Of a stretch of DNA of 64,000 bases, positions 1-9,014 are shown piece by piece. The DNA lies in contig NC_008610.1 of NCBI RefSeq assembly GCF_000015105.1, positions 682,001-746,000 of the forward strand, given 5' to 3'. This stretch comes from Candidatus Ruthia magnifica str. Cm (Calyptogena magnifica) (GTDB lineage Bacteria; Pseudomonadota; Gammaproteobacteria; PS1; Pseudothioglobaceae). Numbering within the stretch: position 1 is the first letter of the stretch; every line of letters starts with the position of its first letter. The notes beneath the pieces are model-generated. The model worked only from the letters and a program-made list of their open reading frames with translations, made no database searches and was not told the origin of the DNA. The translations under genes and the position numbers were made by a program.

Positions 1-938
1 GCTCTTGGCATTGACGCTTCTGGAAAATTCACCGAGTTGAGAATATTACCATTTTCCAAATAATCTCTTACTTGATTTATTACCATAATAGCACAGTTAT
101 CTTCAGCCTCTACTGTTGACGCACCTAGGTGTGGCAAGGCAATCACTCTGTCATGATTTTTTTTATCATCAATCGGAAAATCAGTCACGTAATACTTAAC
201 TTTACCACTATCAAGTACAATCATTAAAGCCTCCTCATCAACAATACCATCACGGGCAAAATTAAGAATTGTTGCATCTTTTGGCAATAAAGCGATACGC
301 TCTTTATTTAATAAGTTTTTAGTACCTTCAAGTAATGGTATGTGGAATGAAACAAAATCACTGCGTAAAAACAACTCATCAACACTTAACACTTGCTCTA
401 CACCTGCAGATAACTTCCATGCACTTTTAATAGTTATATTTGGATCAAAACCAATAACGTCCATCCCCAAAGCATATGCTGCATTAGCAATTTGTACGCC
501 AATCGAACCCAAACCAACAATCCCTAAAGTTTTACCTGGTAATTCAGAGCCAGTATAATTTTTCTTGCCTTCTTCAATAGCAGTTTTTAAATTATCAAGT
601 GGCAAACTGTTAACATAATTCCAAGCTTGGCAAATATTACGACTTGCCAAAAGCATAGAACTAATGACCAATTCTTTTACTGCATTAGCATTCGCACCCG
701 GTGCATTAAAAACCACCACACCCTTGTCGCTCATTTTATCCAGTGGAATGTTATTAACGCCTGCACCAGCACGACCAACAGCTTTAAGGTTGTCATTAAT
801 TTCTATATCATGCATTTTTGCACTACGCACTAAAATTGCATCAGGATTACTCATTTCTGCAGCAATTTCATAATCCTTCCTTGGTAATTTTTCCAAGCCA
901 ATTAGTGAAATGTTATTAAGCGTAAGAATCTTAATCAT
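1..938 (-). CDS. serA: D-3-phosphoglycerate dehydrogenase, C-terminus off the left edge
   Basis: Catalyses the NAD-dependent oxidation of 3-phosphoglycerate, the first step of serine synthesis, in the cytosol. About 312 codons are visible; the C-terminal part, and any ACT domain, lies outside the window. From the ATG at 938 the reading frame shows the Rossmann motif GIVGLGSIG (about residues 139-147), the 2-hydroxyacid dehydrogenase segment NFARDGIVDE (about 226-235) and PHLGAST with the catalytic His (about 269-275). The start codon shares one base with the stop of serC (TAATG), and a GGAAAA-type ribosome site lies inside serC, so the two genes are probably one serC-serA operon. The family assignment is secure; allosteric control cannot be judged from the visible part. 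Confidence 0.93.
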   Translation of the reverse strand, partial: MIKILTLNNISLIGLEKLPRKDYEIAAEMSNPDAILVRSAKMHDIEINDNLKAVGRAGAGVNNIPLDKMSDKGVVVFNAPGANANAVKELVISSMLLASRNICQAWNYVNSLPLDNLKTAIEEGKKNYTGSELPGKTLGIVGLGSIGVQIANAAYALGMDVIGFDPNITIKSAWKLSAGVEQVLSVDELFLRSDFVSFHIPLLEGTKNLLNKERIALLPKDATILNFARDGIVDEEALMIVLDSGKVKYYVTDFPIDDKKNHDRVIALPHLGASTVEAEDNCAIMVINQVRDYLENGNILNSVNFPEASMPR

Positions 939-2017
939 TAGGTATTTTCCTTTTCAAATACTTTCATAAAATTCACCAATTCATTAATCCCATCTTGTGG
1001 CATAGCATTATAAATACTAGCACGCATACCACCTACACTACGATGGCCTTTTAAGGTGATTAAATTATTAGCAATTGCTTTTTCCAAAAAAAAGCCATTG
1101 AGGCTTTCATCAGCTAGCAAAAATGGCACATTCATCCAAGAACGATATTTTATTGCTACAGGATTTGAATAAAAATCAGAACCATTAATAGCATCATAAA
1201 GGGTTTTTGCCTTAGTTTGGTTAATCTTGGCCATAGCGCTCAATCCGCCTTGTTGTTTAAGCCATTCAAACACGCGAGAAGCCGCGTACCAAGAATACGT
1301 TGACGGTGTGTTATACATCGAATCATTATTCGCTTGAGTTGTATAGTCAAACAATACAGGTTGATTAGCCAGCACATTACCCATCAAATTCTCTCTAACA
1401 ATTACAATGGTAAGTCCTGCAATACCAATATTTTTTTGCGCACTTGCATAAATAACACCATACTTTGACACATCAACCTCACGCGACAAAATACTTGATG
1501 ACATATCAGCCACAAGCGGCATGTCTACCTCTGGCACATAGTCAAACTCTAAACCTGCAATGGTTTCATTAGGTGTATAGTGCAAATAAGCGCCATCAGG
1601 ATCAATATTCCAATTTTCAAAGACATCGATATCGGTGTATTTATTGTCTGAACTATCGGTGCAAATATTTACCTCGCAATAACGCTTACCTTCAGTAATT
1701 GCCTTTTTAGACCAATGACCAGTATGTGCATAATTAGCCTTAGTTTTTCCCTGAAGTAAATTAATCGGTACCATTGAAAATTGAGCCGATGCACCACCTT
1801 GCAAAAACAAAACTTTATAATGGTTGGGAATGCCCATTAAGTCTCTTAAATCTTGTTCTAATTTTTGCGCCATTGCTATAAAATAAGGATCACGATGCGA
1901 AATTTCCATCACTGATGCTTTAGTATTGCCATATTCTAATAACTCATCTTGCATTTGTTTTAGTACCTGTGTTGGCAACATAGCAGGGCCAGCACTAAAG
2001 TTATAAACTTGGCTCAT
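938..2017 (-). CDS. serC: Phosphoserine aminotransferase
   Basis: A PLP enzyme that transaminates 3-phosphohydroxypyruvate to phosphoserine and also acts in pyridoxal phosphate synthesis (pdxB is at 53.5 kb). The 359-residue length is normal for the family. The N-terminus MSQVYNFSAGPAMLP is the family signature. ASAQKNIG near residue 195 holds the PLP-binding Lys, and the C-terminal GHRSVGGMRASIYNA is the conserved substrate-binding end. The ATG at 2017 is preceded by an AAGGAG site. The gene is followed directly by serA with a one-base overlap. Upstream lies a 1.4 kb stretch without intact genes, so the promoter is probably within the first 100 bases before the start. Confidence 0.96.
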   Translation of the reverse strand: MSQVYNFSAGPAMLPTQVLKQMQDELLEYGNTKASVMEISHRDPYFIAMAQKLEQDLRDLMGIPNHYKVLFLQGGASAQFSMVPINLLQGKTKANYAHTGHWSKKAITEGKRYCEVNICTDSSDNKYTDIDVFENWNIDPDGAYLHYTPNETIAGLEFDYVPEVDMPLVADMSSSILSREVDVSKYGVIYASAQKNIGIAGLTIVIVRENLMGNVLANQPVLFDYTTQANNDSMYNTPSTYSWYAASRVFEWLKQQGGLSAMAKINQTKAKTLYDAINGSDFYSNPVAIKYRSWMNVPFLLADESLNGFFLEKAIANNLITLKGHRSVGGMRASIYNAMPQDGINELVNFMKVFEKENT

Positions 2018-2723
2018 TTTTACGAACTCCTTGTTTAATAAAATTAAAAGCTTAGATGATTTTATCAGAACTCAGATATTTAAGCATATTTAAGCATATT
2101 TAAATTTGCACTTTTTTAGTTATATGGAAGTAGGTAAAAATCTTACCCATAATATAATGTTTACCGCTAGTCTTAATGCAAATATAGTTTTAAGATCTAT
2201 TCCTATTTATCTTAACACCGAATATCATACTGACAGCCAAGTTATTAGTTCGATTTCTTCGACACTTACTTTAATGCAAGTAATATTAAAGCAACAGACA
2301 TTTCTAATAACTATACCAAGCGTTGGTTTACACCAAGTAGTGCGCCTACTATCTTTATGCGTAGACTATTCAGTCCATACTTTAGTTTTTTTGTTGATTG
2401 TGAGTATTAAAGCACTGCATTAATAAATGACGCAGTGAAATACGGATCAACAAGTATTACGCTTAAACAATATTAAGATTAAAATCATCAAAGACTCTAG
2501 TTCTATTTTATATAACTCTAGCATTAGTATTATCACTAAAAAAAGGTGCTAATAGCGAAAGCGTACACTAACACTAAATTTGACACGCAACTCTAAAACT
2601 TACACACTATCAACAAGTAGTGTCAATAAAAATAGCTTTGTGAAATTTACTCATAATAAATACACAACTGATGGTATTGATACGCGCAATAGTGACACAA
2701 TTAATGACAAAAACGCTACTGTT
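2018..2723. other. Gene desert, part of a decayed 1.4 kb stretch
   Basis: No intact gene is recognisable. A plus-strand open frame of 105 codons at 2106-2423 has no ribosome site and no recognisable domain. Plus-strand translation of 2430-2750 is rich in Ser, Thr and Asn with repeated stops, which could be an outer-membrane or surface-protein fossil, but I cannot name it. At about 2080-2103 a short unit (TTTAAGCATA) is repeated in tandem. The stretch continues into the radA fossil at 2724. Confidence 0.5.
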
Positions 2724-3195
2724 ATTAACTGGAAGTACTTCACCTGTTAAATCCACTTCACCAAAAACAACCTAATCTTTAGGAATAACCCTATCCCGCA
2801 AACTAGACATAATTGCCAGCATGACTACCAAATCTGATACAGTTTCATTCATCTTAACCACCAAACACATTAACAAATACATCATTAAAGTTGATTTACA
2901 AAACACTACCATTATTAATGAGTTACTCTGACTCAGAAAATACTAGGGTCACCACCAATCAACAACCTAAAGTACGATTAAGCTCACTTAGCCCTATTTT
3001 CTGATTTGATATCTGATAAATTTTTGATTTTAGAGGTAGACAGGTCTTTAAAAATTGTATATTTTGATGGCGTAATTTGTAACAATACAATCTCTTTTAG
3101 CGTATTCCAAGATTTATAATCTAGGTACTCTTACCCATTGATAACGCGAAGAATCACATTCACAAAAGACAAATTCAATTTTTGTTTTTTGTCAT
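2724..3195 (-). pseudogene. radA: radA fossil (DNA repair ATPase RadA/Sms), heavily deleted
   Basis: Three separated pieces of RadA can be read in order on the minus strand. Next to an ATG at 3195 is the N-terminal zinc-finger region (FVFCECDSSRYQW, then WNTLKEI). It is followed by the segment before Walker A (LSELNRTLG, LIGGDP). Finally comes the C-terminal Lon-like region (DVFVNVFGG, then SDLVVMLAIMSSLRDR and VVFGEVDLTGEVLP). The pieces are split by stops and frameshifts. The whole spans about 470 bp where an intact gene needs about 1.37 kb, so most of the ATPase core is deleted. In intact bacteria RadA helps process recombination intermediates; here it cannot be made. The assignment rests on family motifs known to me; a translated search would settle it. 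Confidence 0.8.
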
Positions 3196-3447
3196 TGTTC
3201 CAACACACCCTTGTCAAATAATAATTGATAAAAGCGTCTTAGTTGTTTCGCCAGATATGTCCGCATTAATAATCTTATAACGGGTTAATTTTGATAAAAC
3301 TACAGGATAACTTTTATTTTTAATAACGTCTTTACCAAAAGTTAAACTATCGCCAAACGCTAAAATAACACTTTGAGGTAGTATTAGCTTAAATGTTTTT
3401 CACCACAAGCGCTTAATAATAAAAAACACAGACCTTAAAAAACGCAT
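3196..3447 (-). pseudogene. GDSL-family lipoprotein esterase fossil (TesA/arylesterase-like)
   Basis: From an ATG at 3447 a hydrophobic signal start (MRFLRSVFF) is followed, after a frameshift, by a lipobox LLSACG. Another shift leads into [12 protein letters not shown] with the block I GDSL nucleophile at 3334-3354. The next part reads [22 protein letters not shown], as in the family (INAGVSGET). The catalytic domain then stops; the blocks with the catalytic Asp/His are missing. An intact member would be about 200 residues. It lies just upstream of the radA fossil and just downstream of nrdR. What is seen is a remnant; the family call comes from the GDSL block and the INA..SGET motif. Confidence 0.75.
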
Positions 3448-3450
3448 AAA

Positions 3451-3900
3451 TTATCTCATTAATCTATCAATTTCTTTTTTAAACGCCTCAATATCTTGAA
3501 ACTGACGATAAACTGACATAAAACGAATATATGCTACCTTATCCAACGCTTTAAGCTCTTCCATTACCCACTCGCCAATCTTAATACAAGACACTTCACG
3601 ATCAGCTTGAGTCATTAATTTTAGCTCAATGCGTGCAATGGAGGTTTCAATTTGCGAGGTTTTAACAGGGCGTTTTTCTAAGGCTTTTAATAAGCCAGAA
3701 CGCAGCTTGTCTTCACTAAACGCTTCTCTAGAATCGTCACTTTTAATCAAGTGTGGCAAATTAAGATCAACCGTCTCACGCGTTGAATAACGCTCACCAC
3801 AAGAAACGCATTCACGACGACGACGCACTTGAGAACCATCATCAATTAAACGTGTGTCTAATACTTTAGTATCATCAGATTGACAAAATGGACAACGCAT
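3451..3900 (-). CDS. nrdR: Transcriptional repressor NrdR
   Basis: ATP/dATP-responsive repressor of ribonucleotide reductase genes, 149 residues, the usual length. The N-terminal zinc ribbon shows CPFC at residues 3-6 and the second cysteine pair in RRRECVSCGERYSTRE (about 29-44). It is followed by the ATP-cone region (PHLIKSDDSREAFSEDKLRSG and onward). The gene lies 11 bp downstream of glyA on the same strand, the glyA-nrdR order common in gammaproteobacteria, so they are probably co-transcribed. No NrdR box is evident nearby, and its targets would lie elsewhere. Confidence 0.96.
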   Translation of the reverse strand: MRCPFCQSDDTKVLDTRLIDDGSQVRRRRECVSCGERYSTRETVDLNLPHLIKSDDSREAFSEDKLRSGLLKALEKRPVKTSQIETSIARIELKLMTQADREVSCIKIGEWVMEELKALDKVAYIRFMSVYRQFQDIEAFKKEIDRLMR

Positions 3901-3911
3901 ATAGGCTTAAT

Positions 3912-5165
3912 TTAATTATAAACTGGGTGCTTAACACAAAGACTAGTGACTTTTTCTCTAACCTGGTCAATCATAGCCTCATTCTCTAAATCTGCACAAA
4001 TATCACACATCCACATGGCTAAATCGGCACAATCAGCTTCATTAAAACCACGCGTTGTCACCGCTGGCGTACCCACACGAATACCACTAGTTACAAAAGG
4101 AGACTGTGGATCATTAGGTACAACATTCATATTAACTGTAATATACGCACTATCTAAGGCAGCATCTACTGCTTTACCTGTTAGCCTTTGGTCAATAAAA
4201 CTTACTAAAAACAAATGGTCATCCGTACCACCAGACACCACATCAAAACCGCGTTCAATAAATATATTAGCCATCACTTGTGCATTAATCTTTACTTGCT
4301 TTTGATAAACTTTATATTCATCACTCATTGCCTCTTTAAAACTCACCGCTTTAGCAGCAATAACATGCATCAGTGGCCCACCTTGAATACCAGGGAAAAT
4401 AGCAGAATTAAGTTTCTTCTCAATTGCCTCATTGGCCTTAGCCAAAATTAAACCACCGCGAGGGCCACGAAGTGTTTTATGCGTAGTTGTTGTAGTCACA
4501 TCTGCAATTGCCACTGGAGATGGATACTCACCCGTTACCACCAAACCCGCAACATGTGCCATATCAACCATTAAATAAGCGCCAGCAGTATCTGCAATTT
4601 CTCTAAAATATTGCCAATCAACTACACGTGAATACGCTGAAAAACCAGCAATAATCATTTTGGGCTTATGCTTCTTTACCAAAGCTTCAACTTGCTCATA
4701 ATTAATCTCACCTGTTTTCTCGTTCAAACCGTACTGAATGGCATTAAAATTTTTACCCGAAAACGAAGGTGCAGCACCATGCGTTAAATGCCCGCCATGC
4801 ACCAAACTCATACCTAAAATTGTATCTCCAGGTACTAACAATGCCTGAAAAACCGCAGCATTCGCTTGAGAACCAGAATGCGGTTGAACATTCGCATAAT
4901 CTGCACCAAATAATACCTTAGCACGATCAATCGCCAATTGTTCAACTGTATCAACATATTCACACCCACCATAATAGCGCTTACGAGGATAACCCTCAGC
5001 ATACTTATTCGTCAATTGCGAGCCTTGCGCCTCCATCACTGCAGGTGAGGTGTAGTTTTCACTAGCAATTAACTCAATATGTGCCTCTTGGCGAACCTTT
5101 TCTTGTGTAATCGCCTGATGGATTTCAATATCTACTTTAGCTAACGTTTGAGATTTATTGAACAT
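3912..5165 (-). CDS. glyA: Serine hydroxymethyltransferase
   Basis: Interconverts serine and glycine, charging tetrahydrofolate with a one-carbon unit; PLP-dependent and cytosolic. The ATG at 5165 gives 417 residues, the same length as the Escherichia coli enzyme, and has a GAGG ribosome site (GCGAGGAAAATT). The frame stays open further upstream to 5219, but that extension has no family similarity. Visible motifs are [21 protein letters not shown] near the N-terminus, [11 protein letters not shown], and the PLP-lysine segment [14 protein letters not shown] in mid-protein. It uses serine from the serC/serA pathway and precedes nrdR in the same operon. Confidence 0.97.
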   Translation of the reverse strand: MFNKSQTLAKVDIEIHQAITQEKVRQEAHIELIASENYTSPAVMEAQGSQLTNKYAEGYPRKRYYGGCEYVDTVEQLAIDRAKVLFGADYANVQPHSGSQANAAVFQALLVPGDTILGMSLVHGGHLTHGAAPSFSGKNFNAIQYGLNEKTGEINYEQVEALVKKHKPKMIIAGFSAYSRVVDWQYFREIADTAGAYLMVDMAHVAGLVVTGEYPSPVAIADVTTTTTHKTLRGPRGGLILAKANEAIEKKLNSAIFPGIQGGPLMHVIAAKAVSFKEAMSDEYKVYQKQVKINAQVMANIFIERGFDVVSGGTDDHLFLVSFIDQRLTGKAVDAALDSAYITVNMNVVPNDPQSPFVTSGIRVGTPAVTTRGFNEADCADLAMWMCDICADLENEAMIDQVREKVTSLCVKHPVYN

Positions 5166-5639
5166 AATTTTCCTCGCAATATAATGTTTAAAATTTAAAC
5201 AATCAATTTTAACGTACAAATATAAATAAAGAATAAATTATCGCTCAAATATTAACAACCTTTAGCTGTTGAATTTAAAAATAGTCAAAGTATAATATTA
5301 TACTTTACCAAAAAATGGACACTATGAAGATAAAGTCTCACTTTCGTATTTCTTGCATATGAGATGTATATCATTACTTATTAGTGGCTGTTGGAGAAAA
5401 TTACAAAAATAGCCCCATCTTTTACTATTGTAACGACACGAACTGCATATACCAAAAGTTTTCATATTATTTGCTTGTAATAAAATCTTGAGTGAGTCTA
5501 TTATTTTTGATTGCTATTCATCAGACAATACCTCATACGCTTTAACAAACATAACAGTTAAGGTTATTTTATTAAATATCTGTTACCATTTAAGAGATAT
5601 TTTTAAATGATAAATACATTTATCACTATTATCAACCTG
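5166..5639. other. Gene desert upstream of glyA
   Basis: AT-rich DNA with no supported gene. The part next to glyA should hold its promoter, but I could not pick a convincing -35/-10 pair. The remainder trails the 3' end of the MNT-HEPN fossil and contains many stops in every frame. Confidence 0.4.
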
Positions 5640-6336
5640 CTTAAATAATAACCTTTTCTTAAAAACTTTCAAAGTTTGAGAAATAGTATAGTACCATTGG
5701 CTTACTATCTTGTGGAAAAACATCTATTAATATTTAATTTAAAAAATTACCATCGAATTAAGTTGTTGTAAATTATGGGTATAGGATTTATATTGAGTCA
5801 ATACTAAAGACAAAATATGAATAGTAATATTCTGTGGTTTGATGAAGTTCAAAGACTATTATTTTATATTTCTTCTTCTTAACAGTGTATTTGTGCTATC
5901 TGAAAAACCATTGACACTATTAAACCATTTATCATACCCAATAATCGCTATTTTCTTACACTTTCCCTGAATCAAATTCCCTGCTGCAGCCAACTCTTTC
6001 CTATCGAACCCATACAATAAAATTCTCTAATCTTCAATATTGGTAAAAAAATATTGTCCTTTTTTAAGTGCATTGTTAACTTCATCCAAGGCGTATACAA
6101 TTAAGTTACCTTCTGGCTTAGCTTAAAAAGCGGTAGCAAAAAATTCTAATTCTATCTTCAATAGTATTCCACAAATCAAGTTTTACTACTAAGATATATT
6201 GATTTACAATCACTAAAATATAATAATTATTGATATAGTTTATTCACCAACTTGCCTGTAGCATGGAGACCATAAAAAATAATCTTAATCAACTTACTCG
6301 TTTTTCTTTTATTCAAAGTTGCACTCACAACTGCAT
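5640..6336 (-). pseudogene. Fossil of a two-domain nucleotidyltransferase (MNT) plus HEPN protein
   Basis: From an ATG at 6336 with a strong GAGGAG site, the minus strand can be followed through several frames. First is LIKIIFYGLHATG, which matches the nucleotidyltransferase start (I-I-L-F-G-S-x-A-R-G). Next come YYILVIVNQYILVVKLDLW (the D-x-L-V-V-x strand region) and LIVYALDEVNNALKKGQYF with ILLYG. The HEPN part follows, with FELHQTTEYYYS and CLVLTQYKSYTHNLQQL and then VFPQDSKP. This is the usual order in MNT-HEPN proteins, which are related to toxin/antitoxin-type nucleotidyltransferase systems. Internal stops at several points show it is dead. The two catalytic Asp of the MNT motif cannot be found in one frame. 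The call is from remembered family motifs. Confidence 0.72.
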
Positions 6337-6966
6337 AAACTCCTCAGGAATAACTTGTAGAATTCACCTTATGTGGGTGTGAGATAGAGAATGGATTTTG
6401 TGGTTTCATAGTTTTTAATGTTAAGATAGTAACTTAATACTTAAATTTTAGACGCTGTGTTTAGCGATCGAATGGAATGATTTATTACAATTGACACTCA
6501 CTACGCATAGTTTCTAAGATTTTTTTGCTTCTTTTACTTTATTTCCCATCATATTTTTTTAAAATATTTTAAATTTATTTCATTACAAAAATATATAGAA
6601 ACTAGATTTTTTTATTTTTAAAATCTTACATTGAGTTCAAATATTTTTATAACATGATTCAATTGTCTTTCCACGCACTTTTACTGTAATACAAAAATTA
6701 TCAATTGCTTGAATTACTGCTATTTGAAAATATGCTACTCTTAAAATCCTATTAATTTTTGGAACAAAGTAGAAAATTTTTGCAGACTTAGAAAAAAATA
6801 AACTTAGTATAGAGATAGAATACGAAAAGCCACAGTGATTAATCATGTTGCTATGTTATCGCCATAATTAATAAACACATCTAAATCAAGCATTGTGGCA
6901 AATATGTCAGCTATGATGATTTTAGGTTAATCGCCAACCAAACACTTTATTCACATCGCTTTTAAT
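6337..6966. other. Gene desert between the MNT-HEPN fossil and tRNA-Pro
   Basis: Very AT-rich, with no supported gene. A 69-codon minus-strand frame at 6637-6846 ends in a segment (AYFQIAVIQAIDNFC and following) that vaguely resembles one tetratricopeptide repeat. It lacks a ribosome site and a full repeat, so I treat it at most as a fossil. Confidence 0.35.
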
Positions 6967-7043
6967 TGGTCGGGACGACAGGATTTGAACCTGTGACCAC
7001 CACACCCCCAGTGTGATGCGCTACCAGACTGCGCTACGCCCCG
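6967..7043 (-). tRNA. tRNA-Pro (anticodon GGG)
   Basis: A complete 77-nt cloverleaf on the minus strand. The acceptor arm CGGGGCG pairs with CGTCCCG (one G-T pair). The D arm is GCGC...GCGC, the anticodon arm TCACA/TGTGG with loop CTGGGGG (GGG at 34-36), and the T arm ACAGG/CCTGT with loop TTCGAAT. The discriminator base is A and the CCA end is encoded. Its first ten bases are also the last codons and stop of the upstream moeB-like gene on the same strand, so the two are likely co-transcribed and separated by RNase P. Confidence 0.96.
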
Positions 7044-7780
7044 TTAGCACAGATTTTACAAGATTCATCTTTATTTATTTTAATTTTTCTAAAAGAAAGA
7101 TCTAACGCATCAATTAGCATTAATTTTCCTACTAATTTCTCGCCCAAATTTAAAAGGACTTTAATGGCTTGCAAGGCTTGCAACGAACCCATTATACCTG
7201 CAACGGGTGACAATATACCATTGTCAACACAATTCTCATCAAAATTTCCCTTTACTGAATACAAACATTGATAGCAGGGCTGTGTTTGCTCGTAACCTTT
7301 AAATACAGATAATTGTCCTTCAAAACGGATAACTGCTGCTGATACTAGAGGTATTTTTTGCATAACACAAGCCTTATTAACTTTAAAACGAGTGTCAAAA
7401 TTATCAGTGCCATCTAAAACCACATCAGCTTTAGCCACCCAATCATTTAGATTATTTTGATGAAGTGCTGTAATCGTCGTGACTTTGATATTAGGGTTAA
7501 TAGCAAGCATTTTATCTTTAGCAGAGTCAACTTTTTTTCTACCAATATCATCTATAAAGTGGATAATTTGCCGTTGTAGATTTGACAATTCAACTTCATC
7601 AAAATCAGCAATGATTAAATTCCCAATTCCGGTAGAGGCTAAATACAAAGCACTGGGTGAGCCCAAACCGCCCATGCCAATTAAAAGTAAAGTAGAATTT
7701 TTAAGGGTTTGTTGCCCTTTTACTCCAATCTGGGGTAAAAGTATCTGACGAGCGTATCTGATTAGTTCTTGGTCGTTCAT
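7034..7780 (-). CDS. moeB: MoeB/ThiF-family adenylyltransferase (probable molybdopterin synthase adenylyltransferase)
   Basis: An E1-like enzyme that adenylates the C-terminal Gly-Gly of a sulfur-carrier protein: MoaD in molybdopterin synthesis, or ThiS in thiazole synthesis. It has 248 residues. GMGGLGSP (about 35-42) is the nucleotide-binding loop, DFDEVELSNLQRQI follows, and two zinc-binding CxxC pairs are visible (CYQC near 180 and CKIC near the end). MoaE, MobA and MoeA at 61.8-64 kb favour the MoeB role, but a thiO-like gene at 20.5 kb means a ThiF role, or both, is possible. The start overlaps the msrA stop (ATGA). The TAG stop lies inside tRNA-Pro (see findings). Confidence 0.85.
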   Translation of the reverse strand: MNDQELIRYARQILLPQIGVKGQQTLKNSTLLLIGMGGLGSPSALYLASTGIGNLIIADFDEVELSNLQRQIIHFIDDIGRKKVDSAKDKMLAINPNIKVTTITALHQNNLNDWVAKADVVLDGTDNFDTRFKVNKACVMQKIPLVSAAVIRFEGQLSVFKGYEQTQPCYQCLYSVKGNFDENCVDNGILSPVAGIMGSLQALQAIKVLLNLGEKLVGKLMLIDALDLSFRKIKINKDESCKICANGA

Positions 7781-8268
7781 TGATTAAAGTACTTGTTTAG
7801 TTTTGGTGCAATTAGCATTTGGCAATAAGGTTGTGATGAGTTGTTATTAAAATAGTTTTGATGATAATTTTCAGCAGGATAAAACACATCTAGTTTTATA
7901 ATCTGCGTTACAATTTTATCACTCATTTGATTAACCATATCAATTGCTTGGGATTGTTGCTCGTCATTAGTATAAAAAATGGCAGAACGATACTGCGTGC
8001 CACGGTCATTACCTTGTTGATTTTTTGTGGTCGGATTATGTATTTCAAAAAAAATGTTTAGTAACGTCTTGAAAGATACTTTTAACTCATAAAATTCAAC
8101 TTTAACTACCTCAGCATGTCCAGTTGTACCTGTACAAATATCTTGATAAGTAGGGTCAACAGTGTTGCCATTACAATAACCAGAAGTGAGCTTAACAACC
8201 CCTTCAATGCGCTGAAAAATTGCCTCAACACACCAAAAACATCCACCAGCAAAGTAGGTTATTTGCAT
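7777..8268 (-). CDS. msrA: Peptide methionine sulfoxide reductase MsrA
   Basis: Reduces methionine-S-sulfoxide in proteins, an oxidative damage repair enzyme of the cytosol. It has 163 residues, typical of short MsrA forms. The catalytic motif GGCFWCVEA starts at residue 8 with the nucleophilic Cys at 10. Downstream are YCNGNTVDPTYQDICTGTTGHAEVV and FFEIHNPTT, both family hallmarks, and a C-terminal CQM that may carry the resolving Cys. It overlaps the moeB-like gene by 3 nt, implying translational coupling, and is divergent from the AlkD-type gene at 8310. Confidence 0.95.
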   Translation of the reverse strand: MQITYFAGGCFWCVEAIFQRIEGVVKLTSGYCNGNTVDPTYQDICTGTTGHAEVVKVEFYELKVSFKTLLNIFFEIHNPTTKNQQGNDRGTQYRSAIFYTNDEQQSQAIDMVNQMSDKIVTQIIKLDVFYPAENYHQNYFNNNSSQPYCQMLIAPKLNKYFNQ

Positions 8269-8309
8269 GTATGATTGTCCACTAATAAATTAAAGTATTA
8301 GTATAACTG

Positions 8310-9014
8310 ATGAGCAGTGATAAGATTATCTTGCAACTAAAATATTTTACAACCGAGCAAAGACGGCAAACCAATGAGTGGTTTTTTAAAACTGGTAAGG
8401 GTGAGTATTCTGAGTTTGATCAATTTATGAATGTACGTATGCCTCAAATTAGGCAAGTTGCTAAACAGTATTTTAAGGATATTGTTTATGATGAAATAGA
8501 CAAACTTATTCACCACCCCATTCATGAAATACGCCACTGTGGTTTGATTATATTAGTGAATAAATATCAATCGGGTGATGAGGCGTCTGTTTTTAAGTAT
8601 TATCTAAAAAATATCAACTCAGTTAATAATTGGGATTTAGTTGATACCACCACGCCTCATATTATGGGGGATTATATTTATCATCATCAAGACCAATTAC
8701 CATTGTTGTTCGAGTTTTCAAAATCTAATGATTTATGGAAAAAACGCATTGCTATTGTCGCTACCTTTGTGTTTATTAAGCAAGGTGAATTTAAGCCAAC
8801 TTTTAAAATTGCCAAAACCTTATTGATTGATACTCATGATTTAATTCACAAAGCCACTGGTTGGATGCTCAGAGAAGTGTACAAAAAAGACCATCAAGCA
8901 ATGCAGCTATTTTTGCAAGAAAACTATAAGCAACTATCCAGAATAACTTTAAGATACGCCATAGAGCTCATGGTCGAAAACCAAAGATTACTCTATTTAA
9001 AAGGTAAATTTTAA
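8310..9014 (+). CDS. DNA alkylation repair protein, AlkD-type glycosylase
   Basis: A 234-residue HEAT-like repeat protein of the AlkD family, which excises bulky or cationic alkylated bases such as 3-methyladenine and 7-methylguanine. The active-site segment NNWDLVD (about residues 109-115) has the Trp and Asp that correspond to W109 and D113 of Bacillus cereus AlkD. WKKRIAIVATF (about 142-152) supplies the conserved Arg, and ATGWMLREV a second aromatic. It is divergent from msrA and overlaps a broken NIF3-like gene by one base. In a genome that has lost radA, this is a retained single-enzyme repair route. The substrate range is inferred from the family. Confidence 0.9.
   Translation: MSSDKIILQLKYFTTEQRRQTNEWFFKTGKGEYSEFDQFMNVRMPQIRQVAKQYFKDIVYDEIDKLIHHPIHEIRHCGLIILVNKYQSGDEASVFKYYLKNINSVNNWDLVDTTTPHIMGDYIYHHQDQLPLLFEFSKSNDLWKKRIAIVATFVFIKQGEFKPTFKIAKTLLIDTHDLIHKATGWMLREVYKKDHQAMQLFLQENYKQLSRITLRYAIELMVENQRLLYLKGKF

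Noticed and set aside
2106-2423. 105-codon plus-strand open frame
   Set aside because: No ribosome site, no domain, composition like surrounding decayed DNA; shifted frames look equally protein-like.
5166-5219. N-terminal extension of glyA
   Set aside because: Not conserved, whereas ATG 5165 has a good ribosome site and gives the standard 417 residues.
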